NCBI GenBank assembly: GCA_037144075.1
Contig: JBAWXM010000114.1
Span: 1 to 14,038 of the forward strand
DNA from: CAIPAT01 sp037144075
GTDB lineage: Bacteria > Verrucomicrobiota > Lentisphaeria > Victivallales > Victivallaceae
Direction: 5' to 3'
Length of the DNA stretch: 14,038 nucleotides
The notes beneath the pieces were generated by a model, which saw only the letters and a list, made by a program, of their open reading frames with translations, had not been told where the DNA came from and did no database searches. Made by a program: the position numbers and the translations under genes. This document shows positions 1 to 6,772 of this stretch, piece by piece (the stretch's first letter is position 1; each line of letters starts with the position of its first letter).

Positions 1-10
1 TAATCTGGAC

Positions 11-16
11 TATAAT
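11..16 (+). promoter_or_regulatory. Candidate -10 box (TATAAT) for the first URO-D-like gene
   Basis: A perfect TATAAT lies at 11-16, about 40 bases before the likely start codon of the first gene, which would give a leader of roughly 30 bases. Any -35 box would fall outside the window. The surrounding 60 bases are almost pure A/T, so a chance match is quite possible. Confidence 0.35.
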
Positions 17-56
17 ATATTTATATATTTTAAAATAACAAATTGAGATGAAAATT

Positions 57-1280
57 ATGAATAATCATGACAAAGCTATTGTGCGTGAACTGGCGATGCA
101 ATATATCGAACTGGCTAATGCACCGTCGGAAAAGCAAAAACGCGATATGTGGCGGGCCAAAAACAGCTTCAAAATGACCGAACCGCTGATCTACATCCGG
201 GCGTATGCGTGGAATGAAATGCCGATGTCCAGACTGCAAACCACCGACCCGGTCAGCCGGCAGATTGAGAATTTCTTCCGCAATGAATTGTATCGCGCCA
301 CCTTTGCCGACGATTATATTTTCGAGCCCTGGTACACGGTTAACTGCACACACAAATCCGGCGGCTGGGGGGTGGACTATAAACGGCATTTTGCGGGGGA
401 ACTGGATACGCTGGAAAGTTATAAAATCGATTACTTTCTGAAAGACCTGGCGGATACCGGAAAATTGCGGGCTCCGTTCCATGCCATAGACGAAGACGAC
501 ACCGCCAGGAATCTCGAACAGGTGCATGGCCTCATCGGCGACATCATTGCCGTGAATTTGAGCCGGGGGCCGATTTACCACAATTTCTCCGCCGATCTGT
601 CCACCAGTTTAGGGCATCTGCGCGGCATTGAGAATATCATGCTGGACATGTATGAAAACCCGGAATGGCTGCGCCATCTGCTCCAGTTCATGAGCGACGG
701 CGTGCTGCGGACGCATGATCAGGCCGAAGCCGCCGGCGATATCGGATTAACTTTCACTTATAATCAGGCAATGCCCTATGCTGAAGAATTGCCTGACCCC
801 GTTCCGAACGTTAACGGCGTAAAGCGTGAACAGCTATGGTGCTTCACGGCGGCACAGGAATACACGCTGGTCTCGCCGGAAATGCACGAAGAGTTTCTGC
901 TGCGGTATCAACTGCCGGTAATGAGAAAATTCGGACTGGTGGCCTACGGCTGCTGTGAAGACCTGACTAACAAAATAGCTATGCTGAGACAGATTCCAAA
1001 TCTGCGCCGCATCGCGGTCAGCCCGTTCGCGGATGTCAAAAAATGCGCGGAGCAGATCGGCACGGACTACGTCATCAGTTACCGGCCCAGCCCGGCAGAC
1101 ATGGTCGCATACGGCTTCGATGAATCACGAATCAGGAAAATCCTGAAACGTGATCTGGAATATCTTAAAGGCACATTTTTCGATATCACCCTGAAAGACG
1201 TTGAGACTGTACAATCCGACCCCGACCGCATCCGCAACTGGGTGAAACTCGTCCGCGAAATCATTGCGGAAACCTGTTAA
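57..1280 (+). CDS. Uroporphyrinogen decarboxylase-superfamily protein (URO-D/MtaA-like), divergent metal site
   Basis: This is a 407-residue cytoplasmic protein of the URO-D superfamily, a TIM-barrel family that includes haem-pathway decarboxylases and zinc-dependent corrinoid methyltransferases (MtaA, CmuA). It is not a haem-pathway HemE: the arginine/aspartate-rich HemE N-terminal signature is absent. The C-terminal half has the typical barrel pattern, with YGCCED near residues 297-302, then 'RIAVSPFADVKKCAEQIG' and 'YVISYRPSP'. MtaA-type enzymes have a His-x-Cys zinc motif where this protein reads Gly-Cys-Cys-Glu, so the His ligand is missing; Cys-Cys-Glu might bind a metal instead. I chose the ATG at 57 because GAG at 45-47 then sits 9 bases upstream; the in-frame ATG at 48 directly touches that GAG and adds three residues. 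Its stop abuts the stop of the opposing URO-D-like gene. The substrate is unknown; methyl transfer is an inference. Confidence 0.8.
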   Translation: MNNHDKAIVRELAMQYIELANAPSEKQKRDMWRAKNSFKMTEPLIYIRAYAWNEMPMSRLQTTDPVSRQIENFFRNELYRATFADDYIFEPWYTVNCTHKSGGWGVDYKRHFAGELDTLESYKIDYFLKDLADTGKLRAPFHAIDEDDTARNLEQVHGLIGDIIAVNLSRGPIYHNFSADLSTSLGHLRGIENIMLDMYENPEWLRHLLQFMSDGVLRTHDQAEAAGDIGLTFTYNQAMPYAEELPDPVPNVNGVKREQLWCFTAAQEYTLVSPEMHEEFLLRYQLPVMRKFGLVAYGCCEDLTNKIAMLRQIPNLRRIAVSPFADVKKCAEQIGTDYVISYRPSPADMVAYGFDESRIRKILKRDLEYLKGTFFDITLKDVETVQSDPDRIRNWVKLVREIIAETC

Positions 1281-2405
1281 TCAGTATTTGCCGTATTTGA
1301 TTCCCGCTTCGACGAAAGCATGGATATTCTCTTCAGGGGTATCGCGCGGGGTCTGGTCTCCAACCGCGAGAATGTATCCGCCGCCCTCTTTCGCGGCATC
1401 CATACATCCCTTGACTGCGTTCTCAACATCATTAGGAGTGCCGTTGAGCATAACATGTATCGAGTTGACATTTCCTCTGAGAGAAATCCTGCCTCCAAAA
1501 GTTTTCTTCACTTCCGCCAGATCAACATTGCCGGTCGGCGGACATTCCAGCGCGTCAAATCCATCCACGCCCATTTCCGCCGTGATCGGCAGCGCCTGCC
1601 GTGATTTGCCGCACATGTGATATTGTACCGGAACATCAAATTTATGCGCCGCCGCGCAAACCGCCTTGCCGAAATCCAGGGTAAAATGACGGTGCAAATC
1701 CGGGGAAATCACGCTCATCGAAGTGCTTGACCCGCCCAGCCCGACTGAATCAAGTTTTGTATTTTTAAATACATGATCCACCAGTGCCGCGGAGTATTCG
1801 GTATACTGTTTAAAGATATCCGTCATTAAGTCAGGCATCAGCATCAGATCCATGATCATGTTCTGTGTGCCGCGCAGCCAGTCCCACCAGTCAACCGGCG
1901 TCGGAATCCACAATCCGGCATGGGCGCGGCCGCCAATTGCATCATACGCTGCCGGGATACTGCTTAAATCTTTGGTATCCGGATGCTTCAGTAATTCCCG
2001 GACTTTCGGCATCTCCGTTTCCGGATCACTGACAAAAGGCGTGATTCTGGAAGGTGGACTGTTTTTGGAAATATAATATTCGCCCGACAACTTTCCTTCC
2101 GGGGTATTATAGGTCAGAGTATAGTAAATTTCATCGGCGGTTTCGCGTGTCACTTTCCGCGTCAGTTCCGGATCATGCGGCGACGCCCCCGGCCCCAGAT
2201 GCAGAAAAGCGTCGCCGTGAAAACGGTCATATTCGGTTTCCACCCTGGCCTTCCACAACGGCACCGGATTTTTGACAAAAAACTCAATGTAGTCGTTGCC
2301 AAAATATTTTACCGGAACCATTTCACTCATGCCCAGACAAACCGGCACACGGTCGGGAATTCCGCATTTCATCGATGTTGTTATCCGTTCTTTTGATGTC
2401 ATCAT
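1281..2405 (-). CDS. URO-D superfamily protein resembling corrinoid methyltransferases (MtaA/CmuA-like)
   Basis: This is a 374-residue URO-D-superfamily protein, the usual length for MtaA-like proteins. The N-terminus 'TSKERITTSMKCGIPDRVPV' is the classic opening of this family. The zinc motif His-x-Cys is intact as H263-M-C265 in 'YHMCGKSRQ', followed by 'ALECPP', 'GRISLRGNVNS' and 'GGYILAVGDQTPRDTPEEN'. In MtaA the third zinc ligand is a Cys in the matching Gly-Cys segment near the C-terminus; here that position reads Gly-Asp (D350). Either Asp replaces Cys as ligand or the activity differs. The start at 2405 is set by AAGGAG ending 6 bases upstream; a longer open frame from 2441 would place this ribosome site inside the coding sequence. 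It diverges from the AraC gene, whose product may control it. Zinc-dependent methyl transfer to or from a corrinoid protein is likely but unproven; no corrinoid protein gene is in the window. Confidence 0.85.
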   Translation of the reverse strand: MMTSKERITTSMKCGIPDRVPVCLGMSEMVPVKYFGNDYIEFFVKNPVPLWKARVETEYDRFHGDAFLHLGPGASPHDPELTRKVTRETADEIYYTLTYNTPEGKLSGEYYISKNSPPSRITPFVSDPETEMPKVRELLKHPDTKDLSSIPAAYDAIGGRAHAGLWIPTPVDWWDWLRGTQNMIMDLMLMPDLMTDIFKQYTEYSAALVDHVFKNTKLDSVGLGGSSTSMSVISPDLHRHFTLDFGKAVCAAAHKFDVPVQYHMCGKSRQALPITAEMGVDGFDALECPPTGNVDLAEVKKTFGGRISLRGNVNSIHVMLNGTPNDVENAVKGCMDAAKEGGGYILAVGDQTPRDTPEENIHAFVEAGIKYGKY

Positions 2406-2459
2406 TCCAATCTCCTTTTTTATAATAATAATACTTTTCAATTGACTTTTATATTAAGA

Positions 2460-2490
2460 AAGTTAATATTAATATATACAATATTAACTT
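2460..2490. promoter_or_regulatory. Perfect 11-bp inverted repeat between divergent genes (operator candidate)
   Basis: AAGTTAATATT at 2460-2470 is repeated inverted as AATATTAACTT at 2480-2490, with a 9-base spacer. The arm centres are 20 bases apart, close to two helical turns, which suits a dimeric regulator on one DNA face. It ends 11 bases before the AraC start and lies 55 bases before the divergent URO-D-like start, so bound protein could block the AraC ribosome site or promoter and act on the neighbour. The sequence is AT-rich but the 11/11 match goes beyond simple A/T runs. AraC proteins more often use direct repeats, so another regulator is possible. Confidence 0.6.
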
Positions 2491-2501
2491 CATGAAAGAT
2501 A

Positions 2502-3290
2502 ATGACAGAGTATCCGTTAAAAATTATCGCCACCGGGCATTCGAACTGCTCTCCTCTGTGGAGTACTAGTGTTGAACTCATGGTGCCGCATTTAAGAGTT
2601 TATTACATTGAGGATGGAGGAGGGGCTGTAACCGTTTGCGGGAAACGCTATAAACTGGAAAAGGGATTTGTTTATTTCATTCCCGGCAACCAGCCGTTTA
2701 TCAATCACTGCGACAAACGCATGAACGTAAGCTGGCTGCACGGACTTCCTGCCAATCCGCGGTTTGAAACGATGCTTGCCAAAGTAAATATTGTGCTGAA
2801 ATGGAGTTTCATTGAATTCGCGGTTTTCGATACCGCGTTCAAACGCCTGGGGAAAATAGATCTGGAGGAACTGAACAGCGACTGGCTCGAACTGCATGCC
2901 ATGGCAAACTTTATTCTCGCCAAAGTATTAAGTTTCTTTGAAAACAAGGAAAGTCCGGCGCCAATCCCGCCTAAGCTGGAAAATACGCTCGATTTTATCA
3001 ATAGTCATTTCACGCAGAATCCATCATTGGAGGAAATTGCCGTACATGCCAATTATGCTCCGATTTACTTTCACCGGCTTTTTAAAAAATATTTAGCTGT
3101 CTCCCCGCATCAGTACATGGAGCGCAAACGCATGGCGCTGGCATACGGCATGCTGATTAATTCATCAAGAACTATGGAAGAAATAGCCGAACTGTCCGGC
3201 TATCAGAATGTCTTTTATTTTTCGCGGGTATTCAAGAAACATTTCGCCGTCAGTCCCGGAAGTGTACGCAAGCGCAAAATGCTGCCTTAG
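2502..3290 (+). CDS. AraC-family transcriptional regulator
   Basis: This 262-residue protein has a typical AraC/XylS layout. Residues about 30-66 form a small cupin-like sensor half ('VYYIEDGGGAVTVCGKRY' then 'FVYFIPGNQPF'), and residues 159-258 carry the double helix-turn-helix DNA-binding domain. The first HTH has 'SLEEIAVHANYAPIYFHRLF' and the second 'TMEEIAELSGYQNVFYFSRVF', ending with the family signature 'FKKHFAVSPGSVRKR'. The ATG at 2502 follows a weak GAAAGATA ribosome site; an ATG at 2492 is out of frame. The gene is divergent from the URO-D-like gene at 1281-2405, with a perfect inverted repeat in between, and its stop is only 2 bases from the end of the UbiD operon's last gene. Autoregulation and control of the neighbouring URO-D and/or UbiD genes is inferred from position. 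The inducer is unknown; an aromatic acid or sugar would be typical. Confidence 0.93.
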   Translation: MTEYPLKIIATGHSNCSPLWSTSVELMVPHLRVYYIEDGGGAVTVCGKRYKLEKGFVYFIPGNQPFINHCDKRMNVSWLHGLPANPRFETMLAKVNIVLKWSFIEFAVFDTAFKRLGKIDLEELNSDWLELHAMANFILAKVLSFFENKESPAPIPPKLENTLDFINSHFTQNPSLEEIAVHANYAPIYFHRLFKKYLAVSPHQYMERKRMALAYGMLINSSRTMEEIAELSGYQNVFYFSRVFKKHFAVSPGSVRKRKMLP

Positions 3291-3292
3291 CT

Positions 3293-4053
3293 TTAAATTT
3301 CAATCATGGCTTTTACCACGCCGTCCTGATACGACTCCACCAGGTCAAAGGCTTCATGAGTGCGTTCCAGCGGAAAGCGATGAGTTGTCATGATATTCAC
3401 ATCGCAGAGTTTTCCGGCAATCATGTTAAGCGCGGCCTGTACGCAATGATTCCGGCGGCGGACATTCTGGATGCATATTTCTTTGCGGCGCATATTGTCC
3501 ATGCTGAAGGCAATGCGGTCGACTTCCGGAATGCCGATGCGGGCATGGCGCATGGGAATGGATAGTTTAACGGCGTAAAGGCCGATGGACAACGGTTCGG
3601 ACAAAGCCGCCTCCTCCAGCGTCATCTGCTCCGGAATCGGATAGCAGGATTCCTCTTTCATCAGGATATAGTCCGCCAGGCAGCCTTCCGCCTGTCCGGG
3701 ATAACCCAGAAAAGTCAGTTTCCGGCAGGTATGGGGCCGCCCGGCCAGACACTGGTCGCACTGATGGCAGGCCGTTGCCGGCTCAACCGCAATCCTGTCG
3801 CCGGGCTTAACCCGCGTCACCGTGTCACCGCGGCGCCGACCTTTTCGACAATCCCGGCGCATTCATGTCCGACCGTAAACGGATATTGCACAATCTGCGA
3901 ACCGATGCGTCCAGTCGTATAATAATGCACATCGGAACCGCAAGCTCCGACATGGGTCATCTTTATCAGCACATCTTTATCGTCTTTTATCCGCGGCTCC
4001 GGCAGGTCAAACATCGCCATCTGCCGGATTCCGGTCAATTTTACTGTCCGCAT
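3293..4053 (-). pseudogene. Zinc-dependent alcohol/polyol dehydrogenase, frameshifted and lacking its NAD-binding domain
   Basis: The 5' part encodes the start of a medium-chain dehydrogenase of the sorbitol/xylitol dehydrogenase type: 'GACGSDVHYYTTG' with the catalytic Cys and 'TVGHECAGIVEKVG' with the His-Glu pair. The frame then stops at about 3817. Coding resumes in another frame with 'TRVKPGDRIAVEP' and the four-cysteine structural zinc loop 'CHQCDQCLAGRPHTC'. An imperfect 8-bp tandem duplication (3814-3821 and 3822-3829) sits exactly at the break; removing 8 bases restores one frame. A second lesion is an in-frame deletion near 3536-3547, where 'PMRHA' is joined to 'RIGIPEVDRI'; roughly 95 residues of the Rossmann fold, including its Gly-rich NAD loop, are missing compared with the usual length near 345. 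The start at 4053 follows AAGGAAAG and overlaps the end of the UbiX gene by 13 bases. It is almost certainly non-functional. Confidence 0.88.
3814..3829. repeat. 8-bp imperfect tandem duplication causing the dehydrogenase frameshift
   Basis: On the plus strand GCGTCACC (3814-3821) is followed at once by GTGTCACC (3822-3829), a 7/8 match. Deleting one unit rejoins 'EKVGAAV' to 'TRVKPGDR', the family's normal sequence, so replication slippage duplicating 8 bases followed by one substitution explains the broken frame. Confidence 0.75.
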
Positions 4054-4643
4054 AACTTGCTTTCCTTCTTTGGCAAACCACTCCATCTGATCGTTTGTTC
4101 AGATTCAATACCTAATAAATCAAGCACCCTTCCGACACTCTGCTGAACAATATCATCAATCGTCTGAGGGCGGGTGTACATTGCCGGCACTGGCGGAGCA
4201 ATAATCGCGCCCATTTCCGCCAGCGCGGTCATTGAACGCAAGTGGCCAAGATGCAGCGGGGTTTCCCTGACTACAAGCACCAGCCGCCGATGTTCTTTTA
4301 GCGCCACATCCGCGGCGCGGGTCAGCAGCGAGCTGGTGACGCCGCAGGCTATTTCCGACATGCTCCGCATTGAACATGGTATTATCACCATACCCGCAGT
4401 ACGGAAAGATCCGGAGGAAATGGCGGCGGCGATATCCTCCGGCGAGTATTGAAAATCGGCCATTGCCGCGACAATTTCCGGAGTAATCCCGGTTTCCATC
4501 GGAATAACCTGCCTGGCGGCGCTGGAGATGACCAGATGCGTCTCGACTCTCAGCGCTTTTAGCTGTTCAAGGAGTTTAACAGCGTAAATGCTGCCGGATG
4601 CACCGGTTATACCGACGATAATTCTGGTTTTGCTTTCCGGCAT
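4041..4643 (-). CDS. ubiX: UbiX/Pad1-family flavin prenyltransferase
   Basis: This 200-residue enzyme transfers a dimethylallyl group to reduced FMN to make prenylated FMN, the cofactor of UbiD decarboxylases. The FMN-binding loop 'GITGASGS' lies at residues 11-18, followed by 'VISSAARQVIPMET' with the conserved Glu, 'SGSFRTAGMVIIPCSM', 'LLTRAADVALKEHRRLVLVV', the hallmark 'RETPLHLGHLRSM' and 'PPVPAMYTRPQTIDD' with the conserved Tyr. The length and every family block are intact. The ribosome site AAAGGAG overlaps the stop of the UbiD gene only 9-12 bases upstream; its spacing fits the second of two adjacent ATG codons (4643) better than the first (4646). It overlaps the dehydrogenase remnant by 13 bases. 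It is the only UbiX gene here and presumably supplies all three UbiD proteins. Ubiquinone synthesis is not implied by this context. Confidence 0.95.
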   Translation of the reverse strand: MPESKTRIIVGITGASGSIYAVKLLEQLKALRVETHLVISSAARQVIPMETGITPEIVAAMADFQYSPEDIAAAISSGSFRTAGMVIIPCSMRSMSEIACGVTSSLLTRAADVALKEHRRLVLVVRETPLHLGHLRSMTALAEMGAIIAPPVPAMYTRPQTIDDIVQQSVGRVLDLLGIESEQTIRWSGLPKKESKLCGQ

Positions 4644-4655
4644 CATAAACTCCTT

Positions 4656-6323
4656 TTAATTGTCGGTTTTATGTTCATTCTGTCCAAACTTTTCCGCTTC
4701 CGCTATTTCAATAAAAGTCTGCGGTTCTTCCATCCGTCTGGAGGCGGCTCCGGAGCGCAACCCGTTGGCGGTCCAGTCGCCGGCCGCGGCGCGGGCGGCA
4801 CATTCGTCCCAGGCGTCACACCAGATGCCGAGCGAATAGCCGAACCACGGTTCCTGCGGTTTCAATGCCGGCAGTCCAAGTTTCTCCCATATCTTTCTTG
4901 CATTTTCCATGTATTCTTTTTTCGGCAGCGCTACCGGAGGCATATCGAATTTTAAAGTCGCGTCAATAAACATGGTGGACTCGATCCCCGGGCCGCTGGT
5001 ATGCGGGGCATGGCCAAGTGCGCGATAGGGAGTTATATGCACATCCTCAACCGGATTGCAACGATAGGCGATCGCCCATAAAATGGCGTCAGTATTGTCC
5101 GGATTTATATCCTCGTTCACCGCAATACAGATTTTTCCCACCGCCGGCTGAAGCGATGAAACGCCTTCGAACATCCGCCATATTTCCGTTTTGGCCATGT
5201 TCCGGTCGACCACCACAGTAACAATTTTACGGAGGTTAGTCAGCGGTTCATGCATGCAGACCCGTTTGACGCCTTTCAGTCCCAGGGCGTCGCGCAAATG
5301 CGAAAGATACAGGGGCTCGTAAGCCAGACGTTTGATCACGCTGGATTCAGAAGGCGTGACCTGTGAAATTATCGAACTGATAATGGCGTCTTTACGGCGG
5401 GTGATGGCAGTGACTTTTACGATAAAATTGTATTCTTCTATCTGGATATAACCGTGGCTTTCGCCGAACGGGCCTTCCGGTTCAAGGAATTCAATGTCCA
5501 CCAGACCCTCGACAATCACATTGGCTTCCGCAGGGACTAAAAGATCTGAAGTAATGCATTTTACAACATTTACCGGCCCGCCTGCAAGTCCGCCCGCCAC
5601 GGTAAGTTCATCAACATCCAGCGGCAGTTTCTGAGGTCCGGTATATTCCACCACCGGCGGCGCTCCCAGCACAATTGCCACCGGCATCGGCTTTTTCAAC
5701 TCGCGATAACGTTTCCAGTGGACGTAAGCTCCGGCCAGCGTGGCTTTTTCGGTCATCACGCAAAGCCGGTCAGAGGCTTTTAAGTTGCCGCGGTACAAGC
5801 CCATGTTCTGAATGCCGGTGTCCGGGTTTCTAGTAATCCACAAACCGGCGGTAAAGTACGGCGCGGTATCGAAACCTGGAGTTGACACCGGTATCGGCAG
5901 CGCTTCCAGGCCTTTGCCCTCACCGCTGACGTCTTTTCCGGTCAGTACAACTTCCTGACAGACGGCTTTATCAACGGGTCGCACAGGAACGGGATTGGCG
6001 ATGGCTTTTAGCCAGCGCTGCCCTATTTCCGACTCCGGGCAGTTCATGCCGATGCTGTAGATGGCGGGATTGGATGACAATACGCCGACCCCGACTTTAA
6101 AACCGGGATAACTCCGTTTTTTACCATCGGTGATGCTGCTGAAGAGAAATCCCCTGCGCTCCTCCTGGCTGATGCCGCCGCAGAACTGCCAGCGTACCAG
6201 AGGATGCATTTCCGTATCTTTATTTATCGGGCGCTCTATCCGGTGAAGCAGGCCGGCTTTATCCAGCAACTCAATATGCTCCTGTAAATCCCGGTAAGTA
6301 CGGACATGATCGTTTTTTGACAT
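4656..6323 (-). CDS. UbiD-family prenylated-FMN-dependent (de)carboxylase, operon copy distal
   Basis: This 555-residue UbiD-family enzyme probably decarboxylates or carboxylates an aromatic or heteroaromatic acid. The catalytic triad known from Fdc1/UbiD is present: Arg178 in 'QNMGLYRGNL', and Glu283 and Glu288 in 'PEGPFGESHGY'. Other blocks are 'PIPVSTPGFDTAPYFTAGLW' (residues about 143-162), 'PQKLPLDVDELTVAGGLAGG', 'ITRRKDAIISSI' and 'DEDINPD'-like 'NEDINPDN'. A C-terminal extension of the type 'WFGYSLGIWCDAWDECA' follows the core and is shared with the other operon UbiD, so the two are close paralogues. The ATG at 6323 is preferred: GGGGAG lies 8 bases upstream, whereas the upstream GTG at 6329 is only 2 bases from it. 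The gene sits 18 bases after the LpdD-like gene and 9-12 before ubiX, so it is surely co-transcribed. The substrate is not deducible from sequence. Confidence 0.93.
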   Translation of the reverse strand: MSKNDHVRTYRDLQEHIELLDKAGLLHRIERPINKDTEMHPLVRWQFCGGISQEERRGFLFSSITDGKKRSYPGFKVGVGVLSSNPAIYSIGMNCPESEIGQRWLKAIANPVPVRPVDKAVCQEVVLTGKDVSGEGKGLEALPIPVSTPGFDTAPYFTAGLWITRNPDTGIQNMGLYRGNLKASDRLCVMTEKATLAGAYVHWKRYRELKKPMPVAIVLGAPPVVEYTGPQKLPLDVDELTVAGGLAGGPVNVVKCITSDLLVPAEANVIVEGLVDIEFLEPEGPFGESHGYIQIEEYNFIVKVTAITRRKDAIISSIISQVTPSESSVIKRLAYEPLYLSHLRDALGLKGVKRVCMHEPLTNLRKIVTVVVDRNMAKTEIWRMFEGVSSLQPAVGKICIAVNEDINPDNTDAILWAIAYRCNPVEDVHITPYRALGHAPHTSGPGIESTMFIDATLKFDMPPVALPKKEYMENARKIWEKLGLPALKPQEPWFGYSLGIWCDAWDECAARAAAGDWTANGLRSGAASRRMEEPQTFIEIAEAEKFGQNEHKTDN

Positions 6324-6341
6324 CTCCACTTCTCCCCGCTG

Positions 6342-6752
6342 TTAAAGCTGCATGCGATTTTTGATTTCTTGAATTATGACATCGCACAGTTTATGGCTGT
6401 TTTCGCATACTGCGGCGATGCCGCGAGCCGGAATCCCGTCCCAGTGCATCCCGGCGGACACCATGACATTCACGCTGAATTCACGCGACAGATTCATCGC
6501 CATAGTTCTGGCGATTTCGTCCTCCTTGTGTCCGGCCAGCGTTATGACCGAAACTGATACGTCCAGCCGTTCCTTCCGGTTGACGCCTGGAACGCACTGG
6601 GCTACAGCCACCGCCCCGATGTGCGGCCGGTCGCCGCCGGTAACAGAGACGGCAATATCTTTGCCGGCCGGCGTAACCACCGCGTACAGACGGTACTTGC
6701 CGCTTCCGGATTCAGCCGTGAAAACTTCCGGTTTGTTTTTAACTCCCTGCAT
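6342..6752 (-). CDS. LpdD-like small protein, probable prenyl-FMN/UbiD maturation factor
   Basis: This 136-residue protein resembles the small LpdD-type proteins found beside gallate-type decarboxylases (LpdC/LpdB/LpdD), proposed to act as prenylated-flavin chaperones. Motifs that I associate with the family are 'VTGGDRPHIGAVAVAQ' at residues 37-52, 'LAGHKEDEIAR' at 72-82 and 'VSAGMHWDGI' at 98-107. There is no signal peptide or membrane segment, so it should be cytoplasmic. It is sandwiched between two UbiD paralogues with gaps of 20 and 18 bases, which by itself argues for a role in UbiD assembly. The ATG at 6752 has only a weak AAAGAAA ribosome site, so expression may rely on read-through translation from the upstream UbiD gene. 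The family call comes from remembered motifs and context rather than an alignment, so it could be a related but distinct accessory protein. Confidence 0.68.
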   Translation of the reverse strand: MQGVKNKPEVFTAESGSGKYRLYAVVTPAGKDIAVSVTGGDRPHIGAVAVAQCVPGVNRKERLDVSVSVITLAGHKEDEIARTMAMNLSREFSVNVMVSAGMHWDGIPARGIAAVCENSHKLCDVIIQEIKNRMQL

Positions 6753-6772
6753 ATCGGGTTTCTTTCAATAAA

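Noticed and set aside
30..581. A 183-codon minus-strand open frame opposite the first URO-D-like gene
   Set aside because: It is antisense to a gene with recognisable URO-D features and shows no independent start signal.
57..1280. Calling the first gene hemE (haem biosynthesis)
   Set aside because: HemE signature residues are absent, no other haem genes are nearby, and the C-terminal motifs fit the wider URO-D/MtaA superfamily.
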